A stretch of DNA of 14,679 nt from JBICHM01 sp043101835 (GCA_043101835.1 JBICHM010000022.1:1-14679); one strand, 5' to 3'. Numbered from the stretch's first letter, positions 7,666-13,951 are shown. Program-made: numbers and translations. The notes: a model not told the origin generated them from the sequence alone.

Positions 7666-8061
7666 ATGGCGAAGAAGAAGACCACACGGAAGAAGGTTGG
7701 CAAGAAGACCCCCGCACGAAAGGCCGCCGCGACCCGGCGCGTCACCGTGCCCACCGCCAGCAAGCCCCGCACCAAGAGCGAGATCTTCAGCATCATCGCC
7801 GACAACACCGGCCTCACGCGCAAGCAGGTCGGCGAAGTCTTCGATGTCACGCGCCAGATCATCGCCAAGGACCTCAAGCGCGGCGGCCCCGAAGCCGTCA
7901 ACCTCGGCGGCCTCATGAAGGTCACCGTCCAGCGCAAGCCCGCCACCAAGGCGCGCAAGGGCATCAACCCCTTCACCGGCGAGCCCACCGTCTTCAAGGC
8001 GAAGCCCGCACGCAACGTCGTGAAGGTCCGCCCCCTCAAGGCGCTCAAGGAAGTCGTCTGA
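7666..8061 (+). CDS. HU-family DNA-binding protein with lysine-rich N-terminal tail
   Basis: This 131-aa protein is a histone-like, dimeric nucleoid protein that bends DNA without strong sequence specificity. The HU fold starts at about residue 38 (RTKSEIFSIIADNTGLTRKQV), continues with VNLGGLMKVTVQRKPA, and includes the arm motif GINPFTGEP, whose proline intercalates into DNA in known HU proteins, and the closing VKVRPLKALKEVV. Ordinary HU is about 90 aa. Here roughly 37 additional residues precede it, dominated by Lys, Arg, Ala and Thr (MAKKKTTRKKVGKKTPARKA), resembling a eukaryotic histone tail and probably adding nonspecific DNA contacts. The open frame extends far upstream, but AGGAGG fixes ATG 7666. 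A terminator follows directly, so the gene is likely monocistronic. Confidence 0.95.
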   Translation: MAKKKTTRKKVGKKTPARKAAATRRVTVPTASKPRTKSEIFSIIADNTGLTRKQVGEVFDVTRQIIAKDLKRGGPEAVNLGGLMKVTVQRKPATKARKGINPFTGEPTVFKAKPARNVVKVRPLKALKEVV

Positions 8062-8083
8062 CTCGACGACCGACTCCGAACAG

Positions 8084-8115
8084 AAAAGGCGCTCGCTCCG
8101 GCGGGCGCCTTTTTT
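8084..8115 (+). terminator. Rho-independent terminator of the HU gene
   Basis: GGCGCTCGC (8088-8096) pairs with GCGGGCGCC (8101-8109), with one G-T pair and a TCCG tetraloop, followed by six T (8110-8115). AAAA before the stem pairs with the T-run, so the reverse strand also ends in TTTT and the element may act in both directions between the convergent HU and dnaK genes. Confidence 0.9.
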
Positions 8116-8134
8116 CGTGCGCCCACAACGACAA

Positions 8135-8160
8135 CGCCCCGGCCGTTCCCGGCCGGGGCG
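8135..8160 (-). terminator. GC-rich hairpin at the end of dnaK
   Basis: CGCCCCGGCCG (8135-8145) and CGGCCGGGGCG (8150-8160) form a perfect 11-bp stem with a 4-nt loop, 29 bp downstream of the dnaK stop. On the dnaK strand it is followed by a T/G-rich stretch (TTGTCGTTGT) rather than a clean T-run. It probably stabilises or terminates the dnaK transcript together with the neighbouring bidirectional hairpin. Confidence 0.65.
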
Positions 8161-8189
8161 CTGCGATCGTCTCATGACGTTGGTCGCGG

Positions 8190-10094
8190 TCAGTTCTTCT
8201 CGTCGTCCTTGACCACGTACTCCGCGTCGATCACATCGTCATCGCCGCCGGAGGCTGCGCCCGCATCATCGCCCGCGCCGGCCTCGGCCTGCTCGCGCGA
8301 CGCCTCGTACACGGCCTTGCCCAGCTCCATGCTGGACTTCTCCAGCTCCGCGAGCGCACGCTCGATCGGCTCCTTCTCGTCGCCCTTCAGCGCGCTCTCG
8401 AGGTTCGACAGCGACGACTCGATGTTCCCGCGGACCTCCGCCGACACCTTGTCGCCGTGCTCCTCCAGGCTCTTGCGCGTCTGGTGCAGGATCGCCTCGG
8501 CGCGATTCTTCACATCCACCACCTCGCGACGCTTCTTGTCTTCCGCGGCGTGCGCCTCCGCGTCGCGCTTCATCTTCTCGATCTCGTCGTCCGACAGACC
8601 GCTCGAACCCTTGATCTCGATGTCCGCAGCCTTGCCCGTCTTCTTGTCCGTCGCCGTCACCTTCAGGATGCCGTTCGCGTCGATCGCGAACTCCACCTCG
8701 ATCTGCGGCAACCCACGCGGCGCCGGCGCGATCCCCGACAGCTCGAACTCCCCGAGCAATCGGTTGTCCCGAGCGAACTCACGCTCGCCCTGGAACACCC
8801 GGATCTGCACGCTCGTCTGGTTGTCCGCCGCCGTCGAGAAGGTCTCCTTCTTCGACGTCGGAATCGTCGTGTTCCGCTCGATCAGCTTCGTCATCACCCC
8901 GCCCAGCGTCTCGACACCGAGCGAGAGCGGCGTCACGTCCAGCAGCAGGACATCCTTCACCTCACCCCGCAGCACGCCGCCCTGGATCGCGGCGCCGACC
9001 GCCACGACCTCGTCCGGGTTCACGCTCTTGTTCGGCTCCTTGCCGAAGATCTCCTTGCACAGACGCTGCACCGCCGGGATGCGCGTCGAACCGCCAACGA
9101 GAATCACCTCGTCGATCTTCGACGGGTCCAGCTTCGCGTCCTTGAGCGCGTTCTGGCAGGGCGTGCGCAGTCGCTCCAGCAGCGTCCCGATCAGGCTCTC
9201 GAACCGCGCGCGGCTGATCGTCTCCTGCAGGTGCTTCGGTCCGCTCTGATCCGCCGTGATGAACGGCAGGTTGACCGTCGTCTCCTGCGTGCTCGACAGC
9301 TCGCACTTGGCCTTCTCGCACGCCTCCTTCAACCGCTGCAGGGCCATCGGATCCTTCCGGATGTCGATGCCCTCCTTCTTGCGGAACTCCTCGGCGATGT
9401 AGTCGATCAGAATCTCATCGACATCGTCGCCGCCAAGGTGCGTGTCGCCGTTCGTCGAGAGCACCTCGAAGACGCCGTCGCCGACGTCCAGGATCGACAC
9501 GTCGAACGTGCCGCCGCCGAAGTCGAAGACCGCAACCTTCTCGTTCTTCTTCTTATCGAGCCCGTACGCCAGCGCCGCCGCCGTCGGCTCGTTGATGATC
9601 CGCTCGACCGTCAGGCCCGCGATCTCGCCCGCGTCCTTCGTCGCCTGGCGCTGCGCATCGTTGAAGTACGCCGGAACCGTGATCACCGCCTTCTCGACGG
9701 TTTCGCCAAGGTAATCCTCGGCCACCTTCTTCAGTTCGCGCAGGGTGATCGCGCTGAGCTCCTGCGGCGTGTATTCCTTGCCGCGCACCTTCACCTTCAC
9801 GAGTTCATCGGCCCCGCCGATCACCTCGTAGGGCACCATCTTCTCTTCCGACTGCACCTCGCTGTGGCGCCGCCCCATGAACCGCTTGATCGAGAAGACC
9901 GTGTTCGTCGGGTTCGTCACCTGCTGGTGCTTCGCCGGCTGACCCACCAGCGTCTCGCCCTTCTCGGTGAAGCCGATCACCGAAGGCGTTGTCCGCGAGC
10001 CCTGCCCGTTGACCAGCACCTTCGGCGCGCCGCCTTCCATCACGGCGACCACCGAGTTGGTCGTTCCAAGGTCGATGCCGATGATCTTGCTCAT
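8190..10094 (-). CDS. dnaK: Molecular chaperone DnaK (Hsp70)
   Basis: This 634-residue ATP-dependent cytoplasmic chaperone binds exposed hydrophobic segments of client proteins, working with DnaJ and GrpE. The nucleotide-binding domain starts with GIDLGTTNSVVAVMEGG (residues 5-21) and contains the phosphate motif VFDFGGGTFDVSI and VGGSTRIPAVQ. The inter-domain linker DVLLLDVTPLSLG begins at about residue 381. The substrate-binding domain follows (NTTIPTSKKETFSTA), then the helical lid and the conserved end DVIDAEYVV. Length is standard. Start ATG 10094 opens the conserved MSKIIGIDLGTT and has a GGGAG about 10 nt upstream; the longer open frame upstream is not coding. grpE and dnaJ are not adjacent on either side, and I find no CIRCE (HrcA) element upstream. 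Confidence 0.98.
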   Translation of the reverse strand: MSKIIGIDLGTTNSVVAVMEGGAPKVLVNGQGSRTTPSVIGFTEKGETLVGQPAKHQQVTNPTNTVFSIKRFMGRRHSEVQSEEKMVPYEVIGGADELVKVKVRGKEYTPQELSAITLRELKKVAEDYLGETVEKAVITVPAYFNDAQRQATKDAGEIAGLTVERIINEPTAAALAYGLDKKKNEKVAVFDFGGGTFDVSILDVGDGVFEVLSTNGDTHLGGDDVDEILIDYIAEEFRKKEGIDIRKDPMALQRLKEACEKAKCELSSTQETTVNLPFITADQSGPKHLQETISRARFESLIGTLLERLRTPCQNALKDAKLDPSKIDEVILVGGSTRIPAVQRLCKEIFGKEPNKSVNPDEVVAVGAAIQGGVLRGEVKDVLLLDVTPLSLGVETLGGVMTKLIERNTTIPTSKKETFSTAADNQTSVQIRVFQGEREFARDNRLLGEFELSGIAPAPRGLPQIEVEFAIDANGILKVTATDKKTGKAADIEIKGSSGLSDDEIEKMKRDAEAHAAEDKKRREVVDVKNRAEAILHQTRKSLEEHGDKVSAEVRGNIESSLSNLESALKGDEKEPIERALAELEKSSMELGKAVYEASREQAEAGAGDDAGAASGGDDDVIDAEYVVKDDEKN

Positions 10095-10541
10095 GGCGTG
10101 TCCGCTCCCTGCTGCCTCCCGGCGCCCCCGACCCTCCGGTCGACGCGTCAGGCGATTGCTGTCTCGAATGTGATCCGGAGTCCCCTCCGGACCCGGGCCT
10201 GCACCGCCCGGCACAAGCCCTGTGGCAAGACCGGCGCCACCCCGCGTCACGCCCCCGAACCCCCTCCAGCAACGCGCCAAGGCCGCTCCACCAACGCCGA
10301 TCCGCCCCGTCGCGCCGGCCGGCGCCACCCCGCTGCCAGATCGGCAGGATCTCCCCGCCCGCACGGAATATCCCCCCGCCCCATCGGTTCTTGCTCATAC
10401 CGCCCGTCGCAAGCGACGCGGCATCACGCCCGCCGCGCGTTTCGTGGCGAGGGCGCAATCGAATACCATTGGTGACTCGCCACTCCGGGGTGGACCGGGC
10501 GAGCGCCGACCCAACCCGTTCCGCACGAAGGACCAAACACC
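10095..10541. other. 447-bp divergent intergenic region, dnaK / YHS-like gene
   Basis: No gene is supported here; open frames through it are Pro/Arg/Gly-rich translations of GC-rich DNA. It holds a 7-bp hairpin TCCGGAG/CTCCGGA (10174-10191) in the dnaK leader, a palindrome CGTCGC-AA-GCGACG (10405-10418), a nested dyad CTCGCC/GGCGAG (10476-10503) just before the YHS-like gene, and a 15-nt direct repeat CCGGCGCCACCCCGC (10232-10246 and 10319-10333). Promoters for both genes must lie here, but I cannot assign -35/-10 boxes with confidence. No CIRCE inverted repeat is seen. Confidence 0.6.
10527..10532 (+). promoter_or_regulatory. Ribosome binding site of the YHS-like gene
   Basis: GAAGGA ends 9 nt before ATG 10542 and supports that start over the second Met codon immediately following. 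Confidence 0.7.
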
Positions 10542-11315
10542 ATGATGCGTTCCCTCCTCTGGTCCGCCGTCCTCTGTCTTTCCCCCCTCGCGTTCGCCGG
10601 TGGCGACAGTTGCTGCGCGAAGCCCGCCGACGCCCAGGTCGTGGCAGTCAACGCCGAAGCCGACGCCTGCGCGCAGGCCTGCGAGCAGCCCGAGGCCGTC
10701 GCCGTCGGCAACCCCGACGCCAAGGCGATGCCCGTCGGCGCCTTCCACGCCGTCAACGACAACTGCCCCGGCAGCGGCATGCCCGTCACCGACGGCGTCG
10801 AGTCGATCGTCCAGGGCTTCACCGTCGGCTTCTGCTGCAACGACTGCAAGGGCGCCTTCGACGCCAAGCCCGCCGCCGAGCAGGCCGCCTTCGTCGTCGA
10901 GCATGTCAAGACCACCGTGAACGACAACTGCCCCGGCAGCGGCATGCCCGTCGCCGCCGGCAAGGTCGCCCTCTACAACGGCTTCGCCGTTGGCTTCTGC
11001 TGCGACGACTGCAAGGCCACCTGGGACAAGTCCGACGACGCCAAGAAGACCGCCTACATCGCCAGCCAGCACGCCCCCGAGAACGCCAACTGCCCCGGCT
11101 CCGGCAACCCCATCAACGCCGAGGTCGTCGCCCTCTACCGCGGCCACACCGTCGGCTTCTGCTGCGAAGGCTGCCAGACCAAGTTCCACGCCATGACGGA
11201 CGACGAGAAGAACGCCATCGTCGCCGGCTTCGCCATGGGCGCCGAGACCGCCAGCGAAGACTGCGCCGACTGCGCCACCGGCGAGTGCGACGGCAGCTGC
11301 GAAGCCGACGCCTGA
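10542..11315 (+). CDS. Exported cysteine-rich protein with three YHS/TRASH-like modules
   Basis: This 257-aa protein is probably periplasmic and binds metal. A signal peptide is clear: MMRSLLWSAVLCLSPLAFA, with likely cleavage after Ala19. Three tandem modules follow at about 72-122, 127-177 and 181-230, each NxNCPGSG(M/N)P(V/I) ... GF/GH-x-VGFCCxxC. The first Cys is followed exactly 23 residues later by the CCxxC set in all three (C75/C98, C130/C153, C184/C207). This is the layout of YHS/TRASH-type heavy-metal domains, in which planctomycete relatives often carry CPVSG. Flanking parts add more Cys: CC at 24-25, CAQAC at 43-47, and CADCATGECDGSC at 241-253. Metal sequestration or delivery (Cu, Zn or Ni) is inferred; the metal is unknown. 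The gene is monocistronic by context: divergent from dnaK and followed by a terminator. Confidence 0.85.
   Translation: MMRSLLWSAVLCLSPLAFAGGDSCCAKPADAQVVAVNAEADACAQACEQPEAVAVGNPDAKAMPVGAFHAVNDNCPGSGMPVTDGVESIVQGFTVGFCCNDCKGAFDAKPAAEQAAFVVEHVKTTVNDNCPGSGMPVAAGKVALYNGFAVGFCCDDCKATWDKSDDAKKTAYIASQHAPENANCPGSGNPINAEVVALYRGHTVGFCCEGCQTKFHAMTDDEKNAIVAGFAMGAETASEDCADCATGECDGSCEADA
10752..10952 (+). repeat. Tandem DNA duplication inside the YHS-like gene
   Basis: A 36-nt stretch encoding VNDNCPGSGMPV occurs at 10752-10787 and again at 10917-10952 with one mismatch, 165 nt (55 codons) apart. Identity at synonymous positions suggests that modules 1 and 2 arose by a fairly recent in-frame duplication or are kept alike by gene conversion; module 3 is more diverged. 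Confidence 0.75.
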
Positions 11316-11323
11316 TCTTCCCA

Positions 11324-11361
11324 CGGGTGCCACGCATTGCCCGCAGGGCAACGCGTGCCGC
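11324..11361. repeat. Palindromic repeat GGGTGCCACGCATTGCCC, copy 1
   Basis: A 38-nt element begins 8 nt after the stop of the YHS-like gene and recurs at 11937-11974 with one mismatch in the loop. The arms, GCCACGCATTGCCC and GGGCAACGCGTGCC, form an imperfect hairpin. It is in the same orientation as copy 2 and, like it, sits directly behind a stop codon. Confidence 0.85.
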
Positions 11362-11382
11362 GCACCGCCTGATTCCACCACC

Positions 11383-11413
11383 AACGCACGGGCCTCAAAG
11401 CCCGTGCGTTTTT
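11383..11413 (+). terminator. Rho-independent terminator after the YHS-like gene
   Basis: AACGCACGGGC (11383-11393) and GCCCGTGCGTT (11400-11410) form a perfect 11-bp stem with a 6-nt loop, ending in TTTTT (11409-11413). It closes the transcript of the upstream gene 68 nt after its stop, beyond the palindromic repeat, and separates it from the EVE gene. Confidence 0.92.
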
Positions 11414-11425
11414 CATTCCGGGTGC

Positions 11426-11448
11426 CACTGGCAGCTTGTCTGCCAGTG
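11426..11448. repeat. Palindrome CACTGGCAG-N5-CTGCCAGTG
   Basis: A perfect 9-bp hairpin with the loop CTTGT sits 12 nt after the terminator T-run and 43 nt before the EVE gene. The surrounding GGGTGCCACTGGCAG resembles the 'GTGCCACTGGC' palindromes I recall from planctomycete intergenic DNA, and its GGGTGCCAC lead-in is shared with the 11324 and 11937 repeats. There is only one copy in the window. Confidence 0.6.
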
Positions 11449-11491
11449 CTTCCCACCTTGCACACCCAATCACACAAGCAACAATCCCCCC

Positions 11492-11917
11492 ATGCCCACC
11501 TATCTCCTGAAGACCGAGCCGGGCGACTACTCGTACGACGACCTCGTCCGCGGCAAGCAGACCATCTGGGACGGCGTCGCCAACAACGCCGCGCTGATTC
11601 ATCTGCGCGCCATGAAGAAAGGCGACGAGGCCCTCATCTACCACACCGGAAACGAGAAACGCATCGCCGGCCTCGCGACCGTCACGAAGTCCACCTACGA
11701 AGACCCGCAGAACCCCGGCCAGAACAAAGACGGCGCCCCGAAGTTCGCCGTCGTCGATCTCAAGCCCAAGCGGGCCGCGACGAAGCCCGTCACCCTCGCC
11801 GACATCAAGGCCGACCCGAGATTCAAGGACTTCGACCTCGTCCGCCAGGGCCGCCTGAGCGCAATGCCCGTGCCGACGAAGCTCGACAAGGCGCTGCGCA
11901 CAATGGCGGGGCTGTAG
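11492..11917 (+). CDS. EVE domain-containing protein
   Basis: This 141-aa protein consists of a single EVE domain, a PUA-like fold that in characterised members binds modified bases in DNA or RNA. The start MPTYLLKTEPGDYSYDDLVR matches the family opening (the Y/W-x-x-K-x-E-P motif). IWDGVANNAALIHLRAMKKG and DEALIYHTGNEKRIAGLATV form the pocket region, and the end RLSAMPVPTKLDKAL is typical (the family often has RLSVMPV here). Length is normal. The start at 11492 has no strong Shine-Dalgarno sequence but begins the conserved sequence. It is isolated by a terminator upstream and is convergent with the HD-GYP gene. No restriction, methylation or McrB-like partner is adjacent, so a solitary housekeeping role is more likely than defence. 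Confidence 0.93.
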   Translation: MPTYLLKTEPGDYSYDDLVRGKQTIWDGVANNAALIHLRAMKKGDEALIYHTGNEKRIAGLATVTKSTYEDPQNPGQNKDGAPKFAVVDLKPKRAATKPVTLADIKADPRFKDFDLVRQGRLSAMPVPTKLDKALRTMAGL

Positions 11918-11936
11918 CGCGACGCGCGCATGACCG

Positions 11937-11974
11937 CGGGTGCCACGCATTGCCCGAAGGGCAACGCGTGCCGC
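11937..11974. repeat. Palindromic repeat GGGTGCCACGCATTGCCC, copy 2
   Basis: This is the second copy of the 38-nt element at 11324-11361 (37 of 38 identical; the loop has GAA instead of GCA). It starts 19 nt after the EVE stop, in the same orientation. It shares the 119-bp convergent gap with the AAAGCGGCCGTACCA element that follows. Confidence 0.85.
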
Positions 11975-11996
11975 AGTGATGAGCGAAATGCAAAGT

Positions 11997-12033
11997 CGTG
12001 GCGCCGCCCAAAGCGGCCGTACCACGGCGCCCC
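11997..12033. repeat. Palindromic repeat, AAAGCGGCCGTACCA family, copy 2
   Basis: It carries the exact 18-nt core of the 3146 element at 12007-12024. Its outer stem CGTGG (11997-12001) / CCACG (12022-12026) replaces the CATGG/CCATG of copy 1, a paired substitution that preserves base pairing. It ends 3 nt before the stop of the HD-GYP gene, in the gap between convergent genes. Confidence 0.75.
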
Positions 12034-12036
12034 CCA

Positions 12037-12684
12037 CTACGCGCCGCGCAACGACGCATCAAACGCCTTCACCCCCGCCCCGTCATTGAAGTGCGTCAAA
12101 ACCCAATCCACCCGCCCCGACCGATACACCTGCTCGAACAACTGCACAGCGTCCCGGCAATACCGCGACCCGATCCCCGCGTGCAGCTCCTCAATCGCCC
12201 GCTCCGCCGCTTCAGGGCCGATCTCCCTGCGATAAGGGCGCACACTCGTCAGCGCATCGAAGGTGTCGATCACCGCGAAGAAGCGCGCGATGCGCGGGAT
12301 CTCCTCGCCGCGCAACCCATCGGGGTACCCCAGCCCGTCGATGCGCTCGTGATGGTGGCGCACCAGGTCCAGCACCGCCTGATCATCGACCCCCATCGCC
12401 ACCAGCCGGTCGTACCCCGCGCCGGGGTGCAGCTTCACCGCCGCGAACTCCTCATCCGTCAGGCGCCCCGGCTTCTGCAATATCTCGGTCGGCACATCCA
12501 GCTTGCCCAGGTCGTGCAGCGCGGCGCCGAGCGTGAACCGCTCGATGTTCTCCAACGGCGACCCCGCGACCTCCGCCATCGCGCGCGTGTACAGCGCCAC
12601 GCGCCAGGTGTGCGCGACCGTCGATTGATCCTTCTCCTCAATCGCCCGCAGCAGCTCTGCGATGTTTGCGCTGTCGGGCAGCAT
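12037..12684 (-). CDS. Stand-alone HD-GYP domain phosphohydrolase
   Basis: This 215-aa protein belongs to the HD-GYP class, whose studied members hydrolyse cyclic di-GMP or other cyclic dinucleotides. The metal-site residues are all present: H25 in STVAHTWRV, HD at 57-58 in LHDLGKLDVP, H86, the HHHE cluster at 110-113, the GYP signature at 119-121 (DGLGYPDGL), and IDTFDALTSVRPYR. It should therefore be active. There is no receiver, PAS, GAF or membrane segment, so the sensor input, if any, is elsewhere; the protein is almost only the catalytic domain. ATG 12684 lies 5 nt after the lipA stop, so it is probably co-transcribed and its ribosome site would lie inside lipA. A nucleotide other than c-di-GMP is possible. 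Confidence 0.92.
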   Translation of the reverse strand: MLPDSANIAELLRAIEEKDQSTVAHTWRVALYTRAMAEVAGSPLENIERFTLGAALHDLGKLDVPTEILQKPGRLTDEEFAAVKLHPGAGYDRLVAMGVDDQAVLDLVRHHHERIDGLGYPDGLRGEEIPRIARFFAVIDTFDALTSVRPYRREIGPEAAERAIEELHAGIGSRYCRDAVQLFEQVYRSGRVDWVLTHFNDGAGVKAFDASLRGA

Positions 12685-12689
12685 CCGCG

Positions 12690-13763
12690 TTACGCCGGCT
12701 TCTTCGCGCCGCGGATCAGCTCGCGGAACCGCTCCAGGCTCTCGCGATCCGAGCCGATCAGCTGCTCCACCTGCATGTCTGCGTGGTAGCTCGAACGCAC
12801 CATCGGCCCGCTCTCAACCACCTTGAAGCCGCGCGTCATGCCCTGCTCGCGGAACCGCTCGAACACCCGCGGCTCCACAAAGCGGTGCACCGGCAGATGG
12901 TTCGGCGTCGGCTGCAGGTACTGCCCGATCGTCAGGATGTCGCAGTCGCTCCGCGCCTGCACATCGTCCATCAGGTCGAGCACCTCGTCGTCGCGCTCGC
13001 CGATGCCCACCATCACGCCCGTCTTCGTGACGAGCCCCTGGTCCTTGCACCGGCGCAGCAGCTCGAGCGACCGATCGAACTTCGCCTGCGGACGCACCGC
13101 CGGATACATCCGGCGCACCGTCTCGAGGTTGTGGTTCAGGATCTCCGGGCGCGCATCGATCACCAGCTGCAGCGCGTCCCAATCCCCCTTGAAGTCAGGA
13201 ATCAGCACCTCGACCGACATGTCCGGGCACATCTCGTGCGCAAGGCGAATGGTCTCCGCCCAGATCGCGGCGCCCCCGTCGGGCATGTCGTCGCGATCGA
13301 CGCTCGTGATCACCACATGCTTCAGGCCCATCAGCGACAAGCTCTCGGCGACGCGCCGCGGCTCGTCCCAGTCGGCCGGCTGCGGCTTGCCCGTCTTCAC
13401 GTTGCAGAAGCCGCACGAGCGCGTGCAGGTGTCGCCGAGGATCATGATCGTCGCCACGCCCCGGGCCCAGCACTCACCCATGTTCGGGCAGCCGGCCTCC
13501 TCGCAGACCGTGTGCAGGCTGTGCTCGGTCATGATCGACCGCAGCTGCTGATATCCCGGCCCGCCGGGCAGCTTGGCGCGCAGCCACTTGGGCTTGCGCT
13601 TGGTCGCCATGCTCTGCTTGGCCCCGCCCGTGTTGTTGAGCACCATCGACGAGAGGCTCACCACGGGGGTGTCCATCCGACGCAGCGGATCGCCCCCCAG
13701 GGGACGCGGGTGACGCGCCAGCGCGCGCTCGATCGACGGGTTCGGCTTCGGCGAAGCGGTCAT
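12690..13763 (-). CDS. lipA: Lipoyl synthase
   Basis: LipA is a radical-SAM enzyme that inserts two sulfur atoms into octanoyl groups on lipoyl domains, completing lipoate on pyruvate dehydrogenase, the glycine cleavage H protein and similar complexes. Counting from ATG 13763 (357 aa), the auxiliary 4Fe-4S cluster ligands are C87, C92 and C98 (CEEAGCPNMGEC). The radical-SAM cluster is C113-x3-C117-x2-C120 (CTRSCGFC). The C-terminal RSSYHA motif supplies the serine ligand. TVRRMYPAVR, TGVMVGIGE and GQYLQPTPNHLPVHRFVEP are all typical. The start is uncertain: ATG 13610 (MATKRKPKWLRAKLPGG) would give 306 aa, close to the usual size, while 13763 adds a 51-residue tail without homology that I recognise; none has a clear ribosome site. 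lipB is not adjacent. HD-GYP follows after 5 nt. Confidence 0.97.
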   Translation of the reverse strand: MTASPKPNPSIERALARHPRPLGGDPLRRMDTPVVSLSSMVLNNTGGAKQSMATKRKPKWLRAKLPGGPGYQQLRSIMTEHSLHTVCEEAGCPNMGECWARGVATIMILGDTCTRSCGFCNVKTGKPQPADWDEPRRVAESLSLMGLKHVVITSVDRDDMPDGGAAIWAETIRLAHEMCPDMSVEVLIPDFKGDWDALQLVIDARPEILNHNLETVRRMYPAVRPQAKFDRSLELLRRCKDQGLVTKTGVMVGIGERDDEVLDLMDDVQARSDCDILTIGQYLQPTPNHLPVHRFVEPRVFERFREQGMTRGFKVVESGPMVRSSYHADMQVEQLIGSDRESLERFRELIRGAKKPA

Positions 13764-13923
13764 GGCGCGAAGTGTAGCGCGCGGGCCGCGCCCCCGATGC
13801 AGGCGGGGCGCCCAGACAACCGCAACCGTTCTCGGACGCGCGCACACGGAAGACCCCGGGTCTCGGTGGACGAACTCGCGTTTTCGACCGATGCTTGGCG
13901 AGTCGCCCCCCGGTCGGCCCGCG

Positions 13924-13951
13924 TTGACAGGCCCCCGGGCGGTGATAGTTT
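13924..13951 (+). promoter_or_regulatory. Sigma-70 type promoter of the polysaccharide export gene
   Basis: A perfect -35 TTGACA (13924-13929) is followed after 16 bp by TAGTTT (13946-13951), preceded by TG one base upstream (13943-13944), i.e. an extended -10. This predicts a leader of about 80 nt before GTG 14038. It is the best promoter-like sequence in the window. Confidence 0.55.

Noticed and set aside
6168..8177. 669-aa + strand open frame across alt-glmU and HU
   Set aside because: It is antisense to alt-glmU and out of frame with HU; Arg/Pro/His-rich with no recognisable domain.
10095..10364. Upstream extension of the dnaK frame to 724 aa
   Set aside because: DnaK proteins start at MSKIIGIDLGTT. 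The added sequence is low complexity, and a Shine-Dalgarno sequence precedes 10094.
8457..10475. 672-aa open frame on the + strand opposite dnaK
   Set aside because: It is the antisense of a certain dnaK gene. Its translation is Arg/Leu/His-rich with no family pattern, the usual result of GC-biased third codon positions.
10222..10545. 107-aa Pro/Arg-rich frame in the dnaK/YHS gap
   Set aside because: Low-complexity composition, no ribosome site, and it overlaps the start of the YHS-like gene out of frame.
10752..11200. Tandem repeat pattern considered as a CRISPR-like array
   Set aside because: The repeats are in-frame protein modules with codon-periodic similarity and no uniform short repeat/spacer structure.
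10395..11477. 360-aa Gly/Val/Ala-rich - strand frame opposite the YHS-like gene
   Set aside because: Its apparent repeats are the mirror of the three YHS-like modules. The + strand protein has a signal peptide, a ribosome site and conserved Cys spacing.
11492..12036. EVE protein as part of a modification-dependent defence island
   Set aside because: Neighbours are an exported Cys-rich protein, HD-GYP and lipA. No nuclease, methyltransferase or McrBC-like gene is nearby, so defence is not supported.
12037..12684. HD-GYP gene as part of a CBASS-like nucleotide-signalling system
   Set aside because: No cyclase, effector or transmembrane partner is adjacent; the only neighbour on its strand is lipA.
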